NCBI GenBank assembly: GCA_946902875.1
Contig: OX336349.1
Location: 14,469,891 to 14,533,890 of the forward strand
DNA: 64,000 nt
Direction: 5' to 3'
Source of the DNA: Nematopogon swammerdamellus
Taxonomy: Eukaryota > Arthropoda > Insecta > Lepidoptera > Adelidae
The notes beneath the pieces were generated by a model that saw only the letters and a list, made by a program, of their open reading frames with translations, ran no database searches and was not told the origin of the DNA. This document shows positions 19,430-30,800 of the stretch, in pieces (the first letter of the stretch is position 1; every line of letters starts with the position of its first letter). The position numbers and the translations under genes are program-made.

Positions 19430-20045
19430 TGGGGGGTTAAAACTGTTGACAGTTTACTAGTATAGGAATAATAGTTATGTTGACAGTTAAGAGATTGTGG
19501 TTTTGTGTTGACAGAGTTTAGAGATGGGGATTGTATGTTGACAGTTTAGAGATGGGGGTTAAGTATGTTGACAATTTAGTGATGGGGGTTAAAACTGTTG
19601 ACCGTTTAATAATGGTAGTTATGTTGACAGTTTAGGGATGGGGGTTAAAACTGTTGGCAGTTTAGGAATGGTAGTTATGTTGACAGTTTAGAGATGGGGG
19701 TTAAAACTGTTGACAGTTTACTAGTTTAGGAATAATAGTTATGTTGACAGTTAAGAGATTGTGGTTAAGTTATGTTGATAGAGTTTAGAGATGGGGCTTG
19801 TATGTTGACAGTTTAGAGATGGGGGTTAAGTACCTATGTTGACAATTTAGTGATGGGGGTTAAAACTGTTGACAGTTTAAGAATGGTAGTTACCTATGTT
19901 GACAGTTTAGGGATGGGGGTTAAAATTGTTGGCAGTTTAGGTATGGTAGTTATGTTTACAGTTTAGAGATGGGGGTTAAAACTGTTGACACTTTAGGAAT
20001 GGTAGTTATATATGTTGACAGTTTAGAGATGGGGGTTAAGGAGGT
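19430..20045 (+). repeat. Minisatellite with ~265-bp higher-order repeat
   Basis: The basic unit, about 30 bases, is TGTTGACAGTTTAGAGATGG followed by GGGTTAAAAC, with many variants. A distinctive variant (GTTGACAGTTTACTAG) occurs at 19444 and 19709, and the variants between follow the same order in both blocks. The array therefore grew by duplication of a block of several units, period about 265 bases. Confidence 0.85.
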
Positions 20046-20499
20046 ACATATTATGTAGGAATGTAGAGTTAACCTAGGCTTACGTAATTCACTGTAATTT
20101 TGGCACTTCTCCACAGCACTTCTACAAAACAATCTCAACCATAGGTATCTTTTTAATTCGCGCACTCAGAAATTTAGTAAAAGTTCTTATTCAAATGCCG
20201 ACACACTCGTGCGTGAACCGCCTTTCCCCGCGCATTAATGAATGTTCGTGAGAGAGCCGGAGATCGGATCTTATATGGAACATAAGAACTCAAAACGCCG
20301 AGTAGGTACGTCGGGCTTTCCGAGCGCCGACTTCAAGGTACTCTGCCTGCTGGCTGGCGCAATATGCAGACAGTAAACGGTAAAATCACAGATGCCATCA
20401 GTGGTATGCATTCAATCAATCAATATCTTCTCGTGTTATGTTGAACGGTCGAATAAAACATTTTATCAGATAGAATAGCCCAGCCGTATCACCCTCGCA
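20046..20499. other. No gene recognised
   Basis: Intergenic sequence with moderate GC. I see no repeat ends, no reading frame with domain features and no RNA gene. Confidence 0.3.
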
Positions 20500-20790
20500 T
20501 CCAACGGCTTTTTGTTTTAGATTTTATTATGGATAGCGCGACATTCTGTGATGCATGGGGATTGCGAATGAATGCCATGCCGGCCTGACAGGAGCTTTTT
20601 AACGCCTCTTTTGAAAACCCCCAGGCTGTACTAGGGTGGGCAAGGAGTGCGTTCCACATTTTCCCGGTTCCGTGAATAAAAGACCTTTAAAACCGGTTCA
20701 AATCCGTGGAAGGTCGATTGAATAGGGGCGCAACCAGTACGCGTAGTGCGAAGGTGGAAAGGGGACGGCGCTAATTTTAGTTTGACTATT
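20500..20790 (-). pseudogene. LINE C-terminus and 3' end fragment
   Basis: The minus strand encodes [18 protein letters not shown], then FYSRNRENVERTPCPP with drift. This is the [10 protein letters not shown]...HP...FYRTGKLWN pattern of the element at 35769-36110. It continues into CAAAAGAGGCGTTAAAAAGC and the GGCCGGCATGGCATTC tail. It is broken by substitutions and small shifts. Confidence 0.6.
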
Positions 20791-20960
20791 TTATGTTTAT
20801 ATAATTTATGTGTATTTTGCTTGAAAGTACAACTTTCAAGCAACGTTGTACATATTGCTTATTTAAAAAATATTATTTTGAATTTTAATCTGCAAACGTG
20901 TTCATAGGCTTGAAGTACCTTTCTACTTTTTTTGCGGATTCGAAAAAGGAATTCTTTTTT

Positions 20961-21046
20961 TTTCTTTTTTTTATGGAAACTGACACGGTTGGCTACCCGA
21001 CAACTACAACATCCGTGATGTCAGCCCATAACACCGAGTGAACTAG
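20961..21046 (-). mobile_element. SINE 3' end fragment
   Basis: The minus strand reads GGTGTTATGGGCTGACATCA, CGGATGTTGTAG, GCCAACCGTGTCAGTTTCCA and a long A run, matching the 3' end of the SINE at 3770-4140. Confidence 0.6.
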
Positions 21047-21404
21047 AATATACTACTACTAGTTACTATTCTTATTTAATTACTTTAATAAATCATGTTA
21101 TGATTGATTTATCTTAAAATATTTGCTTTTCTAAAACATCGAAATAAATTTACATCCTACAAACATTACCCGATTTGGATCATTATTTTCCTATATCTTC
21201 CACGAAATTGTCGTGTGATTTCCAAGAAACACCACATTCCTCAATACTAAAATTTTAATTGGGGCATTGGAATTTAAGCTCTTTGACGTTTATTTTGTAT
21301 TTCTTCATTAGATACATGGATAGCCGAAAACGAAGAGAAAAAATATGGCCGTCCCACTAGTCCCATTGACCTTGTCCCATGATAGGACTAGTGGGACGAC
21401 GGGA

Positions 21405-21482
21405 CGAGTAGGTCCCGACAAGGATTCGAACCTGCAACGGCGGCTTGAGCCTCCAGCGCGTTACCGGCATTCGAATTTGCAT
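21405..21482 (-). other. tRNA-like fragment (not an intact tRNA gene)
   Basis: The minus strand has GCCGGTAACGCGCTGGAGG, a possible CAA anticodon loop and a canonical B box GGTTCGAATCC. No 5' acceptor strand pairs with the 3' side and the T stem has mismatches. It is probably a tRNA-derived SINE head or tRNA remnant. Confidence 0.3.
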
Positions 21483-21564
21483 AATATGCAAGATATATTA
21501 TATCTAATGAAGAAATATAAAGCAAGTACATGCTCAAGTACTAACAAATAAAAAAATAAATAAA

Positions 21565-22480
21565 AAGCCACAGTTGCACTCCGGGAGTGCCGGCAGAAGT
21601 GAAAACAACACCGTAACATTGCTTAAAAAAAACAACACCGTAACATTGCTTAAAAAAAAAACAACACCGTAACATTGCTTAAAAAAAAATAATAATTAAT
21701 GTTAAATTTAGTAGAACGGACAGACAAGCATTTGTTACGGAACCCTACATTCATTTTGCAGAACTTAGTAGAATGGACAGACATAAACGTGTTACGGAAC
21801 CCTACTTTTATTATAAAATAACCGTCGGAGGACCATTCATTTTGAAATAAATGTTAAATTTAGTAGAACGGACAGACATGCATCTGTTACGGAACCCTAC
21901 ATTCATTTTGCAGAACTTAGTAGAATGGACAGACATAAACGTGTTACGGAACCCTACTTTTATTATAAAATAACCGTTGGAGGACCTTGGTTGAAAATTG
22001 TAAAATTTAGTAGAACGGACAGACATGCATTTGTTACGGAACCCTACATTCATTTTGAAATAAATGTTAAATTTAGTAGAACGGACAGACATGCATTTGT
22101 TACGGAACCCTACATTCATTTTGCAGAACTTAGTAGAATGAACAGACATAAACGTGTTACCGAACCCTACTTAACAGTTGCACTCCGGGAGTGCCGGCAG
22201 ATCCCGTGCCACTCGTAACTTAACCCTTAATGCAATGGCTTAAGGTTACATTTTAAATAATATTGACGCTGTCGCGATGTCGCGAACAGAATTGATCCCG
22301 TGCCACTGTAACTTAACCCTTAATGCAATGACTTAAGGTTACATTTCGCTTTTCGAGATCTGACGAGAACGCGATGACGCGAGTTTAACATTTTTTACCC
22401 AAGTGCCGCTAAAGAAGTTTTCACTTAAAAAAAAACGTTTATTTTGTAGAAATTCATCGTGATCAGTATTTTCTGTACGG
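21565..22480 (+). repeat. Satellite-bearing dispersed element, copy 1
   Basis: It starts at GTTGCACTCCGGGAGTGCCG. It contains three units of about 29-31 bases (CAACACCGTAACATTGCTTA), then interleaved longer units carrying GAACTTAGTAGAATGGACAG, GTGTTACGGAACCCTACTTT and GTTAAATTTAGTAGAACGGA. After that comes a second GTTGCACTCCGGGAGTGCCG and a twice-repeated CGTGCCACT...TAACCCTTAATGCAATG block. Copy 2 at 47114-47560 has the same order with fewer units. The open frames it creates are repeats. Confidence 0.8.
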
Positions 22481-22487
22481 TGACAAC

Positions 22488-22810
22488 TTTTTTTTATGGA
22501 AACTGACACGGTTGGCTATTTCACCTACAACATCCGTGATGTCAGCCCATAACACCGGGTGAACTAGATGCCATGTCAGTGCTTCCCTTCATTTCATGTC
22601 GGCTAGACGACTGGACGGAAAACACGAACTATTTACATAGCCGTTTCGACCGACGACGTTTCATTCAATGCGGTGGTATCAACCCGGGCGGGATTAACCC
22701 TACCACCTAGTAAGGTAAGAAGGGAAGGGACCTACAGTTTTATGTGGAATCCGAACCACGGTCAGCCTCCAACAGTCGACCGACCACACCACCGAGCTAC
22801 CGAGGCTGAC
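22488..22810 (-). mobile_element. SINE copy S4 with tRNA-like head lacking the 5S segment
   Basis: On the minus strand the head reads TAGCTCGGTGG (A box), about 35 bases, then GGTTCGGATTCC (B box). The 5S-like block found between them in S1, S5, S6 and S7 is absent and the A-B spacing is that of a normal tRNA. The body and 3' end match the other copies and the A tail lies at 22488-22496. Confidence 0.75.
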
Positions 22811-23689
22811 GAAAAAAAAAGGTTATTTAGTAGGCCATATTTTCTGTACGGTGATATCTATCGCAAATTGAATAAATGTCCAATCTATGCAACAGTACCG
22901 CTATGAGAAGTAAATAAAACACAAGAGTTTAATCAAATGTATTTCGATTTTATTTCAACCGATGACAGTGCAACAAAATTATTTCACACTTTAATGCAAT
23001 TAAACCTATCAATATATCGCAACAAATATGATAAACATAACTTAACCTAAGTGTAGCCCGTTACAATAACCTCGAATCACCGATTTTTTCATTACCTTAT
23101 AATTTATTTAAAATACCTATGTGAAAAACCTTTTCAGTTTTGGTTTAAAAAAAATATGTGTTTTTTTTATATAAAAATTTTCTGTGTAGGTAATTCATCA
23201 AGCGGCAATTCTGTGTCTAGAACTTAATAACTGGTGTTTTACATTTTAATTTTTATTTTTATGTTGTTTTCATGCAAAAAAAATTATGAATCTCAACCAA
23301 AAAATATTCAAAAATATTTTTTTTAGTTACACCATATAGTGTACGGTTTTATGTACTCACAGAGTTACCCCCTTTCGGTTTCTAATACCAGGAAACATAG
23401 AACAGAAGTTGGTACCTACATAACATGCAGTTTTTTTGTGAAACATTCTATCTTTTATCTCAGAAATAGTTCTGGAATCAAATCGGATGCCGATAAGCTG
23501 ACGAAATAAAGTCGTACCTTCGTGAACGATTAAATCTTGGGCATTGTAGCAATTTAAACATTCTGCTCAATCAGCATGATCATATTCAGTCACATTCATT
23601 TCCTTACTTTAGGTAACGCACGCTGGGCTACAATCTATACGTATATATATATCTGTTGAGAAACAAGATAAAACAACGTTTTTAAGTTT
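22811..23689. other. No gene recognised, AT-rich
   Basis: Intergenic sequence with long T and A runs. I see no convincing reading frame or repeat boundary. Confidence 0.3.
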
Positions 23690-23930
23690 CCCTGTTATTA
23701 ATTCTAATCATTTTAAATGTTTACGCATTAACAGTGGTAGTTACTGAAACTTACATAAGTCGACATTTGACGTCTGGTACAGTACAACGGACCCCAGACG
23801 TCGGCTCCAGGAACTCCCGCAGTCCCTGAAGAAGCCCGTGACGTAGCGGGCGAAACGTCGACTTATGTAAGTCTTCAGTACCTACGACTGTTAATCCGTA
23901 AAAACTTAAAATGAGTAAAATTAAACAATT
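23690..23930 (+). mobile_element. Deleted Penelope derivative retaining hammerhead-like region
   Basis: The outer parts are inverted: CATTAACAGTGG...ACTTACATAAGTCGAC at the left and GTCGACTTATGTAAGT...GACTGTTAATCCG at the right. Between them lie TTTGACGTCTGG, CCAGACGTCGGCTCCAGGAA and CCTGAAGAAGCCCG, then ACGTAGCGGGCGAAACGTC. These equal the region just after the stop codon of the Penelope element at 54060. All coding sequence is gone. The core reads CUGAAGA rather than CUGAUGA, so this ribozyme copy is probably weak or dead. Confidence 0.75.
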
Positions 23931-24077
23931 TGGAAAATTATTCCAAAGCAGCCCTTAACTAACTACCAACCTATCCAAACCATATGAATATGCGTGACTA
24001 GATGCAAGCTTTGAAAAACAAATTGTTACAGAGTCTAAGTCTATTACAATTAAATTATGAAAAGTGATTTAGTACGG

Positions 24078-24365
24078 TGTGGGGTCGGTACTTAAAAATA
24101 ATAGCCCCACTGCATCTCTGCCCGTGCGTGTCGTAAAACGCGACTAAGGGATAAGGACGAGATAGCATCCACCGAGTCGTGCAGCAGGTGGGTCTTCGTG
24201 CCTTACTTTACTGCTCGATAGTTATCTTGTCCTAATACTTTGCTAAATGTGGTGATCGGTGTTGTGTTGTAATTTATAAGATTTATAAGAGTACTTACAG
24301 CACAACACCTACTACTCTGCTTAACCCGATTTTCGGGATACAGCGTGTGGTATGTATGTATTTGT
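24078..24365 (+). mobile_element. Alternative SINE head joined to an ATGT-tailed repeat
   Basis: 24078-24152 is the GCCCCACTGCATCTCT / GTCGTAAAACGCGACTAAGG head without its usual body. It runs into GTGCAGCAGGTGGGTCTTCG...GGGATACAGCGTGTGGTATG, shared with 57690-57905, which ends in ATGT units. Confidence 0.55.
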
Positions 24366-26600
24366 GATTTTGAATTATCATAAGAACTCGATACTTTGTT
24401 CAAATACCTAACCATAAAGTTATGTCCAACCTCAAAATAATATATGTAGTGTAGTCGAACGTTTTAAAAGCCGGGCAGACTTGCTCCATGTTGCTGACTT
24501 GCTTTCTTTGCAATGTTTAACATTAATAAATATATATACTTAATTAAATAAAACATGCAAAATAAAGTTAATTCAAGTCAAAGTTCAAAGGGTTTTATAA
24601 TTTTAAGAATGGAGAATGGTGATTAATTACACTTTGAGATATTTTATTTAAACGTTGGTGCAAAATGTTTTCTCACTGCTGCATGATAAAGTATTTACGA
24701 TCAAAATTACAAAAAAAAACATTAATGTATGCAATGTATGTAATGTAAAGTGATTATACAAAATGCTAATGTACCTACATGGAAGAAGTATATATTGCTT
24801 GCTATTCCGATCACTTAATGTTTATTGTAAGTTAAGTTTATCATTGATTGATTGATGATATATCAAACCTTTTTAAATGGTACCTACGCAAAGTGTCATC
24901 TTCACATAATTTACAATTTTATTACTATAAAACATTTATTATGAGCATATATTATATTTACACTAGCTATAGAAACAGCTGTATTCATGATACACAACTA
25001 ATTACTTTTTATTTTTGGTTTCCTGGTAGACTTTCAATTCGGAAATCGAAACTTTCGCAAATGATTTTTTAAATGGATAATATTTATTTATTTTATCACT
25101 GATCCGTCTCAAAATCATATCCGAAATATTGTGCGCATAATTTTTATCTACAAAGAATATAGATTTTAAAAAAATATATAAAAGCACAAATAATTTATGT
25201 AAGTACTTAAATTTAAGATTATTTCGTAGCAACCCATATATTTTTAAATCTATTTCTAATATTACTTTTAATGAAAAAATTTAAATCTGTCCACTATTTC
25301 AAACGACAATTAAGTCGAATATTTTATGAACTAATTTTACCGCTTACTAATAATTGCCCTATTACTTACACAAATATAACTAAATTACGTTTTAACATAA
25401 CCCAGCTATGCATTCTAGAATAGGTAAAGAATCTGGTTAATATTTTTGGCACACTCACTACGCTAATGTAATTAAAAAAATAACTGGGTATCTTTTACCA
25501 ATTTACATAAATTACTGAATAATCTATTTAATGAACTTAATGTAATTATCAAGAATTTTAGATTTTACAAAACTACTTATGTACACCACTACCTAATTTA
25601 GGAACAAATGTCTCTGTAGATAACCACTCATTTACATTGTAAGGTCTAATTTCGCCATTGTATTCGCATTGTTGATATTTCACTTAGCTTCATAGGCGTG
25701 CCGAGGGAGGGTTTTGGGGGTTGAACCCCCACCCCGAAACCAAAAAAAAACTTGCTAGGTAAGTGTAATTTTTTTTAACTATAATATTCATTATTCGTTT
25801 CTACAAAATTTCCACCTAGAAAATATTCTAAAATTCCCCTTGATCAAATCTGGGCACGCCCGTGCTTAGCTTAGCTACTTTCCGTGCGTTCTTTATTGCT
25901 ACATTAGCTGAAAAATTAAAAAAAAACAGCGAACTGCTGCATATTTAAACAAAGGTGTCATTATAATCTGTTTCATCTATTGTAAGCTCATATTTGTTAA
26001 CTAGACAAACACATAAAAGAACCCAGGAGGGCGAATCAGTCGACGTTACATCGATCGTTACTGGGCCTAAAAATCTAAAACAGTTTTCTATGTAACTACC
26101 TACAGACTAACTTACTTAAGTATAAATAACGCCTTGGTGTCCAGACCAGACCTCATACAACATCTACAGCTACATAAACTACTTACATTCACATTTTAAA
26201 CATGGCGTAATATTCATTAATAAATTTTAACGCGTTTGACTTGATCAAGTCCTGGAAACACTACGTGTTAAAAAATAACTCAGTTGCATTTTTAGGCTAG
26301 TAAATCTAGATTTCTATCTCGATCTAGACTTATATTTCTGATCATATTTCTAGCATTATTACTGCACGCATACGCATACTTCTTTGCACTTTATACATGT
26401 TAAGATAAAATAACCGGTAAATAAAGTACCCGGGCAACCAAACAGAAATAGCTTTTCCGCTGCGTCCCACAAAAATGTGTATGCATTTCAACTGTATATT
26501 TGAATAAGCCACCGAACATAAATGTTTTCTCCTGTAGGCCTATCTAGTGCTTCTCGTGATTCATCTCCCTCTCTCCAACGGGTTTCACAATGCGTCTAAT
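24366..26600. other. Long AT-rich stretch without recognised gene
   Basis: The sequence is very AT-rich with many stops in all frames. At 25690-25760 a short G-run/C-run piece (TTGGGGGTTGAACCCCCACC) looks like a repeat end. No domain, tRNA or clear element boundary was found. Confidence 0.35.
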
Positions 26601-26631
26601 GAAACAGAGCTGAGGTAAACGCTATTACTGC

Positions 26632-26694
26632 GATAACCAGCCGACTATTTCTCTAAATAATCGCTATATTTAGAGAAATAGTCGGCTGGTTATC
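26632..26694. repeat. Perfect 28-bp inverted repeat with 7-nt spacer
   Basis: The left arm at 26632-26659 (GATAACCAGCCGACTATTTC...) and the right arm at 26667-26694 are exact complements. The spacer is ATCGCTA. It would form a long hairpin. Confidence 0.9.
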
Positions 26695-26988
26695 TGGATA
26701 GACGATTTAACTTGGCCTGTCCACTCAAAACGCAGTAGGCACGTAAGACATGGGCGAAGTGGTCCACCTCACATGGCCTTGGGCCCGGGTGACCTCACAC
26801 TTGTAAAAAACGTATGTCAACTCAGGTTAATAATCCCTAATAAACAAGCGGCCCACCAGCCGACTTTCCGCTTGGCTCTCTACTTGCAATGGTAGAATGG
26901 TAGGGATGATATTTTCGGTAAGTCACCAGAAGCCAAATTCTACGCCCCTTCTCTTTCAGGCTGCACAATGTACGTGGGGCCCCGCAGT

Positions 26989-27229
26989 TAGGGTTACCAT
27001 TCGTCCGAATTTACCCGGATTTCCGTTCGGACTTTGTCCGGCTTTTTCACTTGTCCGAATTGTTTAATTCGATGCGAAGAAATGTCAAGTTTGTACGTGT
27101 GAGTTCGCATTATTAAATTACTTAACATATGTATTAAATCCTTCTTCAATCTTTATTAACCCCGCGTATATACCGTACAATGTCCGGAATTTTTGTCAAG
27201 ACTTTTTTAATTTCTAAATGGTAACCCTA
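26989..27229. mobile_element. Small MITE with TAGGGTTACCAT ends
   Basis: The 12-bp ends TAGGGTTACCAT and ATGGTAACCCTA bound 241 bases with no reading frame. The flanks carry CCGCAGT on the left and CCTGCAGG on the right. Confidence 0.6.
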
Positions 27230-27256
27230 CCTGCAGGTGAGTGCGGATGATGTTAG

Positions 27257-27529
27257 AGAGCGTTTCAACTAAATCTTCCCTTCGCCGTTATGTTGGCTCC
27301 ACTGTCTATCTGTCAAAACAGCGTTGAGGGTTGCTATGTGTACAGATTTACCCGTAATTATCGATATGTACCGTATTTATTATACGGTAAATACCGATTA
27401 CATTATGAGGTAATATAATCTTCACAATCTGGCAATAGGAATTTAAGCACTGACAGTGACACTAACAGTGGATCCAACATAAACATAACGGCTGATAACG
27501 GCGAAGGGAAGATTTAGTTGAAACGCTCT
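27257..27529. mobile_element. MITE with ~45-bp inverted ends (AGAGCGTTTCAAC)
   Basis: The left end AGAGCGTTTCAACTAAATCT followed by TCCCTTCGCCGTTATGTTGG is complemented at the right, with a 13-base insertion (GCTGATAACG-type duplication) in the right arm. No coding sequence. It lies about 100 bases past the Dok-7 stop codon, so it may be part of that gene's 3' UTR. Confidence 0.75.
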
Positions 27530-27624
27530 TTAATTTTCTAGCTTACCCCGCCACTGTCAAATCTCTGTTAACCTCTATAGGCTTTGCAAAACAGCTTTCA
27601 CAACAGCAGCTGACTTAACCTAAC

Positions 27625-27857
27625 CTAAACCTGTGGATCAATATTGCAAGCCCCCACGAGCAGCGCTCTATCGATACTCAGGTACTCCTTCCCCGAGCGC
27701 GGTCTTGTGAGATGTCTCGAGTTGTCGCTGACGTCGTACGAGCTGAAGGAGGAGACGGAGAGGGACTCCATGTAGTCAGACATGTCGGAAGCGCCGCTCG
27801 AGGTGCTCTGCGTCGTCATTTGACTGATGCGGTTTGCGCTGTCGATGCTGGTGTCGC
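27625..27857 (-). CDS. Dok7: Dok-7-like last exon
   Basis: Acceptor TCTCCCCCAG. Two bases complete Gly (…[13 protein letters not shown]), and 76 codons lead to a TAG at 27627-27625. The sequence is Ser-rich with [20 protein letters not shown] and ends [19 protein letters not shown]. The tyrosines in YDVS and EYLS could be further kinase sites. Candidate AATAAA signals on the minus strand lie near 27380 and 27150. Confidence 0.75.
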
Positions 27858-30800
27858 CTGGGGGAGAGTTATTTTGAGATTAGAGCATTTTAAGACCAAA
27901 GGAGATTATATAAATATGGTAAGGGTTGTGCGGTGAAGCAATTGAAAGCTACGTTTTACGCCCGTCTTCAAAGAGTGCGACGGTGTTACAGCAGTCACTT
28001 TGTCGATATGAATCTCCACTATACATGTCCCTTGCGGAAGTGTCTCAGTCGAGACAGTTGCCACAAACAAATAAAAAAGGAGAAGCCTTAGCCTCGGTCA
28101 GCCTCAGAAGCTCAGCGGTACGATCGGTCGACTGCCATTCGTGATGCACTCCTGAGCGCGGTCATAACTTGGATGGGTGACTGTATAACCGTTGGGGGCT
28201 AACCATGGTTCGGATTCCACATAAAACTGTAGGTCCCTTCCCTTCTTCTTACTAGGAGTAGGTGATAGGTTTTAACCTGCCCGGGTTCGTACAACCGCAC
28301 TCGTCGGTCAGTCGAAGCGGCTTTGTGTCTTTGCGAGTTTATGTTTCCCGTCCAATTCAGAGTAGCCGGCACGGCCAAAGTGAAGCACTGACATAGCACC
28401 TAATTCACTAAGGTGTTATGGGCTGACATCACCGATGTTGTAGTGATGTAGCCAACCGTGTCCAAAAACGAAGATGAAGAAGTAAATTATCAATAACACT
28501 TGCAATGCAGATTGAACATCCTTAATAGTGTTAGAGGCCTTAGAGGTAATTTACATAAATGGTGCAGGGCAATAACTGTAAAAAAATATCTTTGCTTTTA
28601 GATACTTTTATGACTACTTTTCTCATAATATTATAATTTTGGAATTTGTGAACAGACAATGTGATGGACCAAATGAGAGTGGTGGGCTAAAGTCAGAGGT
28701 ACCTTTTGGCTTACTCCTTCGTGTCAACGTATCGACATCGCACGAGTTGGATTTAGTCATCGTCGCCACTTCCTCAAACTGGAATGTGATGTTTTTCAAT
28801 GGATCGGATGAGCTGGACTTCACAAACATAGATAGATGAGACGGTGCGACACTCTTCCTATATTTCGTGCACTTCATGTGCTTTTTACACGACTTGGAGC
28901 TCGTTATGGGGAGTTCGAACTCGCTGAAGTCGCAGCGATGATGCTTCAATGACCCGGTCGACACACCTGAATCGTTTGAGCTGGAGGAGTCGCGGTTCTT
29001 ATCGGATTTGCTAGGAACGCTCGAAGATCTTCGTATTTTGACGGACTCTCTAAACCGGGCGACGAATGAGATCTCGCTCTTGGTAACCTCGGGAACTTTG
29101 AATTTGTCCTTGCCCTCGAAAGCCAGTCGGGTGCGGGGGCAAATCTGGCAGTTGTCGCTGATACATTCGCTCTTGCCGGATTTTCTCAGACCATTTATTT
29201 TGAACGACATTTCTCTATGGCCGTCGCCTGTGTATAAATCGGAGTCCTCTGCTCTCTTTATGAAGTCAGCGGAGCTCGGTCGGGGCTGGCCGACGGTACT
29301 GTCGAAATCCGAGTGCTGCATCAGTGGATCCGACAAGTGGCTAATTCTACTGATGTTATCAGAGCAAGCTTTATTGCTGTTGCTGATGCTGCTAGTATCC
29401 AGTGGTTCCATGTGCATGTAATTGAGGTGTTGGTTGCAGCACTCGGTGGAAGGGTGAACAGTGTTGCTACTAGCTGCTGATACGTCATCTTCGTGTTCGG
29501 GGATGTCTTCCAAAGCGTCTATCTCCTCTTGACTGAATCCGGCGCTTCGGAGAATTTGCAAGGAGCTTTCGAATTTTTCTAACGTAGTCGACAGGTCTAT
29601 GTTGGAATAGTTACCAAGGTCTAATTTGTTTACTTCTGGTTTATCGATCACTACGGGATTGATATTAACATAGTTGGAGTGAACTTCAGCTTGCACCATG
29701 ATAGGTTGTTCCGTATTGTTATTTTCGTTGATATTTTGATTTGAGTCTTCGATTGCAGGGCTGTTGTCAACTTTGGGTGAGCATCGACAAAGCTCACCGG
29801 ACTCGACTAGACATTTTATAAATTTTTTTGGTGTGTCGTAATAGCTGGAGGGATCTGAACCGTTGGAGATGTCTACTGGATGCTCCTGGAACCACAAAAA
29901 TCATATAATTAGCATTGATAATTAGGAAAATGTGGGAACGTTTTTTTCTAGTACGTACGAGTATATATATATAGTATTATTCATATTTCTAACTGTTTTT
30001 CGCATTAGCAGTCGAACTTCGAAAGTGATTGCACATGAACATTTCTTCATCAAACCAATATGTTCTTCCACTATAAAGAAATTTTATTAATTGTTAGAAA
30101 CAAATTACAGTAGGTAGGTATGTATTCGTATTATCTAATTTCGTTCGAGTTTGTAGAGGAAGATTTCAAAACATTACCAATTCATTATTCAATTCAAATA
30201 CTAACCTGTATCAAAGGCATCGGTGTCTTCGGCACATCATAGTTCTCATAAGGTCCGCTGAAGAGTTTTTTCTTTGGGCAGCAGCACTTCTGCTGTAACT
30301 GCCAGCACTGGCACCCCGTGCCCATCTTCACTGGCACAGTCGGCGTGCAGCATCCCACGGGGCTGGACCGTTTCGAGTCGAAACTCTTGTCTAGGATACA
30401 GCCCCCTCTGGGCACGGAGTACTCTGAAGCGCTTCCGCTGGATCTGGAGTAGATGGAGGCGCGGTCTGAGTCTGATCTCTTCTCTGTGATGTTGTCCATG
30501 ATCCAGGCTGGGTTGAGCAAGCTCACGCCGCCGGGAGTGGTCGCTAATGTTGAAGACCTGCGATGACATGACCATGTTTCAATACAATTCAGTGTCAGCT
30601 TATGTTATGAGAAGTCAAGGGATAATGGTGATCCAAAATGGTACCCAACACGGGGCCTGAGTGAAGCCTGGTGAGACCCGAGCCATGATCACCATATGCG
30701 AGATGTAATTTGGCACATCCAAACCGGACACGTAGAGAGATACAAGACAAAAACACACAGATATCCGAAAAAAGTAGGACACACAAGATTACTTGTGCAA

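Noticed and set aside
21405..21482. tRNA-Leu-like sequence (CAA loop, perfect B box)
   Set aside because: There is no acceptor stem and no long variable arm as expected for tRNA-Leu, and the T stem is mismatched.
21811..22218. Open frames with repeated RNKCMSVRSTKF or [13 protein letters not shown] peptides (also at 47016-47450)
   Set aside because: They follow the tandem units of a satellite-bearing element; both strands are open with the same period, and there is no start context or domain.
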